Below are positions 50,251 to 61,800 of a DNA stretch of 64,000 nucleotides, in pieces. Each line of letters starts with the position of its first letter. The first letter of the stretch is position 1. Where the stretch lies: positions 20,756,501 to 20,820,500 of the forward strand of contig NC_135380.1 in the NCBI RefSeq assembly GCF_049243985.1, written 5' to 3'. Origin of the DNA: Paroedura picta. Its lineage: Eukaryota; Chordata; Lepidosauria; Squamata; Gekkonidae. A model generated the notes under the pieces. The model was given only the letters and a program-made list of their open reading frames with translations, made no database searches and was not told where the DNA came from. Both the position numbers and the translations under genes were made by a program.

Positions 50251-53200
50251 TCCCACATAGCAGCCTGCATTTTTCAAGCACTGACCGAATTTTGCCATTT
50301 GCTAGAAGAAACAGGGATGGGGAGGAGAGAATGTGCATTCAATATTTTTAAATAGATGCTTTTCTTTTAATTATTTCAAAATATATAAATCATAACAGAC
50401 GGAGGCATTCGACATCTGCTCAAAAGCAGGTCAATAAAAAAAGACTTTCTTTCCAGCACAAAGCCATTCTTCTGCATGTGTTCAAAGACACTGGGTTGGA
50501 GGTGCCAGCCTTTTTGCAGCCTTATACTTTCCATGTTCTTGACCTGTTCAGGCATGCATCTGCTTTGATGTCATACCCTGCATAGCACCTTGACAAGTAT
50601 GTTTAGGCTGCTCTCCTAAGCACATTGACTCAAAAGTGGGACTTGAGCTCAGTGAGGCTTATTCTGAGTAGGATCAGACCCCAAGACAGTGGTACTATGC
50701 ACTTACTTAGGAGTAAATCCCATTGGATTCTCTGGGGTTTACTTAGAAATAAAATGCATATCCTTGCACTGTACAAGTCTTGGAACAAAACCTTTCATCC
50801 AGACGTTAAAGAGTTTTAATTTAGCTCTCTGAGACTTCTTGGGCTTTGCAAATAAATCCAGATAAAATTTGTCCTGATCCCTTGCATGCATTGACTTAGA
50901 AGTTAGCTGTTCCGAGTAAGCATGCATGGTGGGGAAGAACTTGACTATAAGAACTAAAACACTGCAGGAGGGGCTTGTCCCACCCCTCAGATGTAATCAC
51001 TTATTCAAATGGTAGAATATCTGGGCAACACATTAAAATGAAATCTCATTAGGGGTCTTTGGTACCACACTTCAAAATCCATTAAATCTGAGAAAGAGGA
51101 TTACAGAGGTGAATAAGAGAAACATACATCCTTGGATCTTTCATTTATCCCCCTTCCCCCAGAAATGGTCTTCCGTTTAATAAGATTTTCAATGCCTGCT
51201 GTTCTCTATTTTCCTTATCTAAGGAATAAATCTCATATTTTTATTAACCTTATAGATGCCCCTTGCAAAACTGACTCTTAACTACACAGAATATTATTTC
51301 TTATTTGAGTGTTCTTAAATATATTCTGCAATATTGCAGACAGGCGTTAGAGAATTAAAAGCAAAGATTCCAAATTGGGAGCGACGGATACACTCTCATC
51401 CCCTCCATGCTTAATCATAAGTAAATGCTGGAGTTCAATGGGATTTATTCCATAGCACTGTGTTTTTAACAGTGTAATCCTACGCAAAGGTAAATAAGCC
51501 ATGTGTTCAAATGTGCACATACTCCAGCCTTTGTTTATAAATACATATTTAATATGTTACTTGAAAGATATGATTGGGTCCAAATAGCCGTCATAATGGA
51601 ATTTCCATTACCTTTTATAGTGGTCAAACCACATATACATTCTCTTTACAACCCAGTAAAGTAGATCAGTATTATTATGCCCAAATTGCCCAGGAGAATA
51701 GTGGCTTCTCTGCCATCTAGTGAGCTCATAGGAGAGGTGATATTTGAACTGGTGACTTTAGCTCTGTTCATACCCGTTGCCTGCTACATCACATCAGCAC
51801 TTGGTTCTAATATTACCGCCCTTGTACAACAGAAAGAATCCGAACACCACAAAAAAATGCTACTGGTCCCAGTAAAGAATAGAATAGTTCATAACATTCA
51901 GGAACTTACAGTCAATATTTTTATTATTAGAAGCAGGGTTTTGTTTTTCTTTTTAATGCAGGAGATTGAACCTTATCTCACCTATGGACGGAGTAATGAA
52001 CCCAAAACAACTCAATTTTGCATGCTTTAAAAGTGGACAATCTCCGTATCTTCTTGGAACTCTTCTGTCTACCTAGTTTGGTCTCACCCATCCTCATCCC
52101 AGACTGATGCAACATCTCACAACTATGCAGAAGTGCTTGACAAAAACTGCTAAGACATCACTGCTTCCATCTGGAGTCAAATGAACAATTTCCCCTCCTG
52201 CAGGCAACAATAGTGTCCTTCCTCATGTCCAAGGCGTGTGCCAGCCTCTTCTCTTCCGCCTTGGTGTCATTTCGGCAAGCTGGCTCACCTAGCAGTTTCA
52301 GCAATCAGGTTTTTCCCTCCTTGCCATGTTCCTCAGTTGGGAAATTCTTCGGTCAAGTCTTGCATACATTTCTGGGAAAGTCTCCTCTGGTTGACATGAT
52401 GCTGTGTGTAGACCAAAGGATAGGATTGACAGGTTTTGTTTTTCTAGCCTTTTCCAACAACCATTTGAGGCACTGAAATTAAGGCTGTTTCTGCACTGGG
52501 CCAATTCCCTGTTCTGCTCTCATTGAGCTTCTGCACGATCATATACTCCACACCTTCCCATCCACAAAGAGTCCAAATCCACTCCGAGGATGATCTTTCT
52601 GCAAATATCACAGCAAAGCCGGACTTGGCTTTACAAAATCTAGTGAAGCCCAGAAAACCCCCAAAGGTGGGCAGCTCTATAAAGACGCTGTGCAGAACTG
52701 CACACTCCCTCCATAAAATCTCTGCTGCTGTTTGGGTGGTGGGACACAAAGCAAAAACCTAAATCTTCAACTTTTCCCATTGGGATATATGAATTCTGGG
52801 AACACTTCCCTGGTTAGTTTCTGCAGGCAGACTGTTAAAGCCACTATGGAGCCAGAAAACAGGCAGCAATCCTGGATATGGAAGGGGGACAGCGAGAACT
52901 ACTAAGAACGCTGCAAAGTAAAGACAGAGCCGTTGGCAAAGCTTGAAGTTACTTGAGCAAGCTCGTAAAATGTGGGATGGGGGGAGACCTGTGCAGAATT
53001 TAAAGCCTGATATGCAGCCATGCCTCAGGAATGTCCCTCAGAACAAAGAGCATCAAAATGTGGCAAGGGCCTGTCTGAGCTTTACAAAAATACGGTTTTT
53101 GCTTGTCTTTTGGAAAACCTGGTGGATAAGTAGGATAGGGTTTTGTTTTTAACCTATTCATCAGATAGCAGATTGGGCTTCCGAATAACAAGCAGTAGAT

Positions 53201-53747
53201 AGGTACATGATTGCACTTTGCAGAATGGGGTGCCTAACCATTGGTTTTTGTTGGAATTAGCAAAAAAAATAATAATAAATAACCTTCTCGCCCCACAGTT
53301 TGCAAGCCACAATTCAGGAGACTTGACTTAGGTGAAAGACCAATGTGGAGTAACTGTTAAGCAGTGGTGCTCACTCTGCCGGTCATGGAGATCCACCTTT
53401 GGAATTACTATCAACCCCAAAAGGCATCTTAACTTCCATCACTAATTTGAGGCCAGAACCTCAGGGAACCTTTTTTGTTCCTCCAGCAGCAGCTGTTTCA
53501 AGCTGGGAGTCAGTTGCCAAACCGTCTCTACCAGGCAAGCTCCTTGCCCAATTTTTTGAAATATAGGGTAGATACCACATTGGGGAATGGGATTCAGAAA
53601 AGCCATGTTGTGGCAAGTAAAAAAAACCATATGGTTCTCAAGCCACTGAATCCATATCACTGTATTAAAGTGCTGGGGCAAGATAGGGGAGACTCTGGCT
53701 GCCTTTGGCCCACTTAATTCTCCCTCAGCCTGTTGCAAGGACAATAT

Positions 53748-53850
53748 GGAGAAGAGGAGTTGGTTCTTATATGCCACTTTTCTCAAAGTGGCTTACAATG
53801 GCCTTCCCTTTCCTCTCCTCCCAACAGACACCCTGTGAGGTGTTGCTGAC
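53748..53850 (-). repeat. Sauria-type SINE tail
   Basis: The minus strand reads ACACCTCACAGGGTGTCTGT, then GGAGAGGAAAGGGAAGGCC, ending AAGAACCAACTCCTCTTCTC. It matches the 3' half of the SINE at 8732-9013. Confidence 0.72.
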
Positions 53851-55849
53851 AGCAGCAGTTTGGGGAGGTGTGTCCATGAAACTGTACAGGATACAAGAGG
53901 TGTGTCTTGGGATTGTCCGGAATGTTCCAGGAGATGCTGAAGCACAACACTACATGCAATCTAGAAGTTACATACCAGCAACTTGTGCTATGTTGTAAAG
54001 GATCCTAAGGCTCTCTCTTAGGCTCATTCAACTCTAGGGCTTGCCAAATCTCAGAATTGGGCCTGCATTTTCATGGTTTTAGCCTCCTTCTCATAGTCTC
54101 CAGAGGAAGGAAACAAATAGAGAGGAGGCTGTCCTGTCCCTTTAGTAACAATCTTAATGTATGGAAATGGGCAGTGGAAGCTTTTCAGATCAGGGACATA
54201 AATAGCATCCCATTTAGCCTCCATTAAAGAGACAGGGCATTTCCCCCCAAGCATCTGAGAATCTTACTCTCTGAACTAAACAAATGAGGCTCTGAAATAT
54301 GCGGCAGAGGACAGGGACATAGTCCCCTCTGAATGGCGCTCTCAAAAGATCACAGCCTTCCTGCCGAGAATGTGCACACGCAAAAAAGGAAGAAGCTAAG
54401 AGCTTCTTTTCAGATGGGGTTCTTAACAGCCCTTTGTTCTGAGTTGGAGCCTAATTCCATCTGTGTCCTCAGGTTATCTATAAACCACAGTAAAACCCTA
54501 AAATGACTGGGTTTGAGACAGCATGCAAACAAATCCAGACAAGAACAGGTGTTTTGTCCAAGCTGCTGCAATGCTAATCTATATGTATGCTTTTCTACTG
54601 AAAAACAAGCTGGGGGTGTGTGTGTGAAAAATCCACAACTACACAAAATGGCAAGATTCTGGCCTGAAAAATTACAAAGAAAAATCATTAGAAAGTGGAG
54701 CAGCACTTGAGCAAAGCTTGAGAAACTAGGGATGCCAGCTTCTTTATCTGAGATATAATGCAATGGTTAAAATTTACTTTCTGTATATCTACCTGTTAAC
54801 TAAAGGTTCAGAAGAGGAAAACAGCTGGCAACAGTCGGGTATTAGAGAAGGAAAAGGGAAGGGTGTAACACTGGAAAAGAAGAAATATACAGGACTAGAG
54901 CTTACAAAAAGACACAAAAAAAGGTTATTCCAAAAAATCCAAAGACAGTTTATAAATAAAAGATAACTTCTGTAAAAAATCCCCAAACAGAGTTAATAGT
55001 GATTTCGCTTCTCTTGTTCATATATTGACCTATTCAGACTGCATTGCTTTTAATACTTTCTATTTTGGGCTTTTTTCACAGAAGTTATCTTTTATTTACA
55101 AATTGACTCTCTTTGGATTTTTGGTAATAACTGTTATTAATACAAATAGCTCTGAGCCTTTTTGAAAGCTCTGGTACCCCATTCCTCTTCTTTCCCAGGT
55201 ATTAGAGAAGATGAGGATTTACCATTTTCCCTTGTTCAATTATGAAAACTCCCTTGAATCCCCATTGGAGAGACAGGTGGGGTACAAATGAAATAAGTAA
55301 ATAAAATCCCCATCCTGTTATTCTTTTCACGACTCTGCAGTCTGACAAAAAAAGAGCTACATTTTAAACTGCTTGCAAATGAGACATGAAAAACAAATGC
55401 ATATATAATCTTCAGACTGAACTCTGTTGTTTTCATTGCAGAATTCAGAGAGAGAGATTTCTTAACTTCTCATCTTTAACAGCCTTGCAGATTAATCAGT
55501 ACAGCATGTTTATCTCATCACCTAAACACATGCCCGGTCATTCTAGGAAGAGAAGCATAGCAGTTTGATCTTAAAGTGGAAGGAAACTCCTGGGCTTGTT
55601 GAAGCATAGGCGGAGTTACTTTTCATGCTCCCCCAGTGTCTAGGGGCAGAGAGAAGGGTGTTGTCGTCTCTGCTGCTGGGGGAGCCTCTGCTCTCTCTCC
55701 AGCAGAACTTGTCTGGTAAAGCAAATCTTTATGCTGGTGCCTGAGGCACAAAATCCAAACGGCACACTTCACTTGTTAACATCTGGCTCTATCGCCCTGG
55801 AAATGTTTCTATGCAAGTCATATTTAAATGACTGGGAACACCCGCGAAA

Positions 55850-56045
55850 CTGCTTTAGTCAGAGCACAGATGGAGCAAGGTCAGGGTGGTTTAAATTGAC
55901 TGGCAGCAGCTTTCCAGGGTCTCTGGGTAAGGTCTTTCACATCACCTACCACCTGGTCCTTTTAGCTGGAGATGCCAGGGATTGAACCCGAGACCTTCTG
56001 CATGCAAAGCAGATGTCCTGTCATTGAGCCATGGCCTCACGGGAG
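55850..56045 (-). repeat. tRNA-derived SINE, near full length
   Basis: The minus strand reads GAGGCCATGGCTCAATGACA (A box), GTCTCGGGTTCAATCCCTGG (B box), CATCTCCAGCTAAAAGGACC, then GTGAAAGACCTTACCCAGAG. Same family as 30763-30975. Confidence 0.78.
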
Positions 56046-56297
56046 CTTCAGAAGGACACACCCAGTACACAAACTTCAGGTTCACAAGCTACATCGATCT
56101 GACTCTCACCCAAGATCACACAGCCTTTTCTTTTTCCCCTTCCTTTGCTTGATTGTGTTCTCAGGGGCAGAAAGAAAACTTTAGCTCAGTGATGTTTTTA
56201 TAGGCAGTTCTAGTTGTACAGGTAGCAACAGAGGCCATTCTATTCCCCAGAACAGATTTCCTCCTTGTACAAAGTGATTTAGATTACATTCACCAAT

Positions 56298-56460
56298 GTT
56301 TTAGGGTCACCAAACTCAATCTGAGGCCTGGAATTCCCCCCAAATTACCTCTGATCTCCAGACTGCACAGGCCAGTGTCTCTGGAGGAAGTGAGAGCTTT
56401 GAAGGGTAGACTCTGTCATTCCATCTTTGCTGAACCCTCTTACCTCCCAAACTCCACACT
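56298..56460 (+). mobile_element. 'caggtggggcctgg' family MITE, diverged
   Basis: It contains TTTAGGGTCACCAAACTC, TGAGGCCTGGAATTCCCCCC, ATTACCTCTGATCTCCAGAC and CCTCCCAAACTCCACACTCC in family order. The 3' end is lost or unrecognisable. Confidence 0.6.
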
Positions 56461-58827
56461 CCCTAGATATTAGCCCCCCAATTCTTTAGGAATCTTCAGA
56501 ATTTGGAACCAGAGTTTGAAACCAGTGGTTTTCATATTATGTGTCCAGGGACCAGGGGGTTTGGTGGTGGTGGTCCTCAGAGGCTTCCCAGGAGTTTTCA
56601 GTTGGAAGATCACCTTAGCACCATTCATCTTCCCCCACGGGTAGACAGCCACCAAGGTGTGCTCCGTCTTTACTTTTGGTTTGTACGGGACACAAGTGAG
56701 GCCCACCAAGCCAGAACTCTAGATTGACCATTAAGCGCATCAGAATCCTTCAAAGCACCCCTAATAGACATGAAGGGATGCGCTGGCATGAAAGAGCTCC
56801 CTGAATGTCAAAAGTTTGAAAACCACAGAGCCTGAACATACCAGAAGCCACTTACAAAAACAGAAAGAGAAGGGGGCGAGGGAGGAAGAGCAGCTCCTGT
56901 TGTTTACATAAAGGAGAAAATCTGCTCCGCCAGGGCTGGTCCCAACCTGCACACTCCCCTTCCAGTAGCTGGGACGATGTCAATGCACAGCTGACTTTGC
57001 TAGAGCATGGAAGAGGCCATTGTTAGCACTGCGCAAGAAGTCACAGCAGGCACAGATATCTCAGTGTTCCTGGTCCAGCACAATCTTTCTTTCTCTCCTC
57101 CCTTTCCCCCCTCACAGCTGCAAGTCCCAGCCATTTGAGAACAAGGCTTGTTGTGGTTAAAGGGGCAGTCCATCACTAGAGACTTCTGTCTGGTCTCGAC
57201 CCCTGACTTCAGGGTGAAAGGAGACCGCAGGAATGGGAAGATGAAGGGCTTCAAAGTGCCAAGAGACAGATGGAGAGCCAAGTCTGGCTGAGCCCACATC
57301 CCTGCTCCCCGGCCCATTGGGGAGAAGGAGAGACAAATGAAATAGGCAGTTTGGGGACATACCCAAAAACAGCAGCAAGGACCTCTCCTTCCTAGGGACT
57401 ATTAACTGCAACCACCCCACATTCAAAGGGAGTAACAACCCCCCCCCACACACACACACTGGTGGTTAGAACAGGCCAGACAAGAGAAGGGTTTGCATCA
57501 TCTACAACCCTGCACTTTAGAGGACAGGGTGCACAAACTCTGCCCCAAAGTGCATGCTACCCCTATGTGTTCCATCCTCTCTCTTATGCAGACCATACTT
57601 TGATTGATTTTAAAGACAGCAACAAAAAGTGCATTCACACAGATGATCTGGAATGAAAGGGGAATGACAAGAAGTCATTGAGATCAAAGTTCTGAATCTG
57701 TCATTAAGATGTGGTGGACTGTGGTGGTGGGAGCTAAGCCTTTGAGGAAAGGTTCAAAAATGTTATTACTGGTGGCCATGCAATGTCACTCTGCACGAAG
57801 TGCCCACTGCAGTTAGTGGTACAGGCTCACATTGCCTAACACTGCCCAAGGGGCAGAAGGAACCGGCCAGTTGATCAATTGCAATCAAAATGCTGGTTGT
57901 CTGGTTGTCCTCCAAACAACATAATCACAGTGTTTGGTGTTGGTATATGCAAAATCCATAATATGCATGACTGAGCAGACTGAGCAGAATATGAAGAATG
58001 TCCTGCAGGGGGCATCGGAGGAGATGTGTATTTAGCATAGTTAGGATAGGAATTTCTTGATGATTTTCAAATGATCTTCTCCAATGTCCTGACTGGCTCA
58101 ACAGGAGACTTCCTGCTTTTGGGAGCGCACGTCCTACCTGCTTGCCTCCAGAACAGCAGTTGACAAGAATGACTGCAGACAGTAAGGTAGGTCTGTTATC
58201 TCCTCTTTTTATATATAGTTGGTTCTCTTCCGAATAAAATGATTTTGTTTTTTAAGCATCATGGTGCTTCATTCTCCTTTGCACATTCAAACTCTGCCAA
58301 CAGAAGCCAGGAACTTGCTTAGGTGGGAGGCTTGATGGGGGGCAATCACAACAGCACAGTCTGTTTTCACTTGTCAGCTACTGCCAGGAGAGTTTATAGA
58401 AGCAATGAGGATCCAGCTCTGTTCATAGAGGAAGGATTTCAGCTGGGGGTGCAACCAAAGGTCCAAGAGAACTGCAGTGCCTACTCAGGCCCAGCCTCCT
58501 TGCTTTGTAATGCCAAGCCTGGAAAGAGCACTGCCTTCTGAATTCTGGGGGGGAGAGGAATAAAGCTGCAACCACCCCACATTCAAAGTATCGTAAGCGC
58601 AAAACTGGAAGACAAAGGAGCAATGGGGTAAAAGCCCCAGATCCAAGGGACAAACTGCAAGGCCTTGAGGAGCAGATACTGCGATCCAGGCTGGTTCTCA
58701 CACATCATCTCCTCCCCCACATTGTGCTTACAAATCATGGGCTGCCTCTCCAAGGAAACTGGACCCAAGAGCAGGAGGTTCAATTTCCTTTTGGCACACG
58801 TGGGATGCAGGGTGGATTGAAGGGGAG

Positions 58828-58889
58828 TCACACAGGAGCAACGTAGTTCCCGGGGAAAGTGCCAAATTTTTGTGTTCTTCTGGATACAC
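58828..58889 (-). CDS. SORBS3: SORBS3 terminal coding exon: end of SH3-3
   Basis: 62 nt of coding sequence. The acceptor is TTTCTACTCCAG and the stop is TGA at 58828-58830. It encodes (G)[19 protein letters not shown], the last strands of the C-terminal SH3 domain, including the FPGNYV ligand-groove motif. Confidence 0.95.
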
Positions 58890-61800
58890 CTGGAGTAGAA
58901 AGATAAGTGCAATAGACGAGGGTTCAAGATTGCGCAGGCTGAAGCAAATATCCTCCTCTAGGGTGTCCTGAGCCAGGCCACTGAAATATGTAAGTACTGG
59001 CAACAAGGAAGCCAAACATGTGTGCTGCTGCCATGTGTTAAACATCAGTTCAGCTCGAAGGCATCCCCACCCCCTGTGCTTCTGGGGACCCGTCAACTGT
59101 TCTGGCTGTGCGTGACCCAGCAAGCAGGGATCGTTCTCTACCCACATGCTGAACTGCACAGCCCACGGTGAATGGGAAAGCCCAAGAGGAGGAGGCCATT
59201 ACTCCATGGAAGTCCCTCTGCTTTGCAAGCAGAAGGTCCAAAGTTCAATTCCCGACACCTCCAGTTACAAGGCTCAGGTAGGAGGTGGGGTAAGAAATCT
59301 TCACCTAGGACTGTAGAAATGCAGCTAGTTGGAGCAGACAATACTGGCTTGGATGGAATGATGGCCTGATTTAACAGCTTATATGTCCCCAAGGCGTTCC
59401 AATGGTATTTGACTGCCACTTAGGGGTTATGATTTAATGTACATATTTGGGTGGGTAACAAATGCCAGGCCAACGATGCTGCAGAGGCCCAAGAAATCCT
59501 CTGATCTGTATTTTGGCTCTGCCACTCGGACGACAGTTTCCCATTTGGTACCCAAAGTCCAGTTTGGGGGGCTTTTTAGATCATGCAATGAGCCACTGTA
59601 GTCTTTTCGTAACTTTATGGAGAAGACCTTTGCAATGGTCTCTGAGAGGCTGCCTTCCCCCACTCCCGGCCCCAGGACTGCCTTCCTGACATCATTGTGA
59701 CAACAGGCTTGGCCGTGATCTCTCCCTCCTGCCCCCCTACAAAGAGGACATACCCACAAACCAGCCGTCGTCACACTGCTGCATGACGTCTACCCGGTCT
59801 CCTTCCTGAAGCTCCAGCTCATCCTCGTTTTGAGGCCTGTATTGGTAGAGAGCCTTGTATCTGCAAAGCACAAGCATTTGGTGAGCACATGTCCCCCTTA
59901 TTTATGGGTAAAGAGCCGTAAGCCAGTTCTCTGGTCATTTTTTTTCTCAAGCATTCAAAATGCTACAGACTTAAAAGCAAATAAAATTATGAGTGCATGC
60001 ATTGTTGTTCCGGAGTGCGGGCTGAGAGGAACCGAACTGTGCTTGACACATGGAAAAGGAATGTGCCCAGGCAAACCCTCTGGCTGCCCCCCCCCCCCCC
60101 CCGCTCATCCTCCCCTCCCAGGGGCTGAGGAAGGCACAGCAGCTTGGAAGTGCTGAGTTGTCTCATCCTTTCAAACAAGGAGCTTGACTCTGCTATGCCT
60201 GGCAAAGGCTGGTCAAGGCGCAGGTACAGCAGCCAGCAGCTTCCGCTCCCTTAGGCAGGACGCTCAGAGAAAAAGGGCCCTTGTTCCCGGCACAATCCAG
60301 ACACTGTCCTAGTCTGGCACCCCGGGAGGCCGTCTGCAGCCAGCCCTCCCCACGGGTCACTTCACAGGGATGCATGGCCTGGCCAGCTGCCAGCCCAAGC
60401 ATGTTTTCCCCTCTCCACATCCCCACTACGGGTCATTAGCTCAGCTTACGGAGTCCACTGTATGTCGGCCGGGGTGGCTTTGGAGGGGCGCTTCGTGCTG
60501 CATGGCTGGGAAGCTCGAGGAGCAGCTGCCTCCAAGGCTGGGCTCTGCAGAGAAAGGAGGGGAACACACTGAGCACCACCTGAGCTGGGGAGTTGGGCTG
60601 AAACACGAGGGAGGGAGGGAGGGAGGGAGGGAGGGAGGCCTGGTGATAGGGAAAAACGTTTCTCAAAACCAGAAGAGGGTTCAAGAGAGGAAATGGACAA
60701 GGGAATGCTGAAGGAAGGCAACACAGCCTGCCTATGGGACACGGAGGACTATTAGAAAGTCTGTTGTTGCATTTGGAGGGAAGGATCTAGAAATCCTGGT
60801 TGATTCTACGGCCTCCCCAAGGCCTCTGTTCCAAAGTAAGTAAGGTTAGTGATCTGAATGCAATTTTTGGCCATGGAAGGCTCTAGAAAAGATAACGCAA
60901 GGAATTAACAATATAGTCATGGTGCATTTGAATATATTTAATATTTGTTATAATGACTCTTTTGAACACATGTGTTAGATTGGTGGGGATTAGAGAAGCA
61001 AATCTAGCATTGATGGAAAACGGAAGGACAAAAGGTATTTGTAGAGAAGAAATTAAGGGCCACTCAGAGGAACTTTAGAGTGGATGCTTACCTTCCTCTC
61101 CCTGATTATTTGGAGCTGCATCCAGACCTGAAGTGGTATTTGTGGTTGGAGTTTTTTTGGGGGGGTGGGGGAGAGGGATATATATTCCTCCAGTCTCCAT
61201 GACTTGCACTTAAGAGTCAATCTAAAGTATATTTTCTCACAAGTCAGGTCAGCCCCCCCCCCCGGGGGCCATTTCAGGTCAGACAAATTGCATGGGGGAG
61301 GGGGCTGAAGCCCCCTCTCCCCTGCACTGTGGTCCTGATCTGACTTTGGCCCCAGTGTACTTGGGGACAATGTTTCCATGAGCTGCTGCATGATCAGAAT
61401 CCTAACCCAACTTGTAGAGAAACATGCAATTTAGTTTGCCCTGTGGGTGAAGAGTAGAGAAGAAGCTGAAAGATTTGTGAATGGATTGCAAACATGGTTT
61501 CTCTTGCTAAATAGTATCTACTAGGGTTCCTTAATTTAGGTTGGGGCCATGGAGTGTAGGGAGTGGAAGTTTAACAGTTCTTCCACTGTGTCCATTTCTC
61601 AACTTCAAATAGTATCTCAGCAAATAGCAGTTCCAGGGGAACCATTGGTAATCAGGGTTTAGAAGGTTGGGGGGACCCTCTCAATATGAGTTTGAAGAGA
61701 TCTTTCTGAAGCACCTCAAACAATTCCTTTATGTTTTCACCATTGTCACCAATTTAGAGTCATCCACAATCTTTGTTGCTTCACTGTTTAGGCCATGAAA

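Larger units (their letters stand above)
48301..58827. other. intergenic region between the PDLIM2 promoter and the SORBS3 stop
   Basis: About 10.5 kb with no coding exon that I can support. The part nearest 58827 should contain the SORBS3 3' UTR, but I could not place a clear minus-strand AATAAA. Repeats: a tail piece at 48920-48965, a foldback hAT at 49761, a 'tttctcaac' hAT-like piece at 50030, a Sauria SINE tail at 53748, a tRNA-SINE at 55850 and a MITE at 56298. 50300-53700 and 54000-55800 show nothing recognisable. Confidence 0.5.

Noticed and set aside
60608-60638. CRISPR-like or regulatory array
   Set aside because: Simple tetranucleotide microsatellite; no spacers, and the genome is vertebrate.
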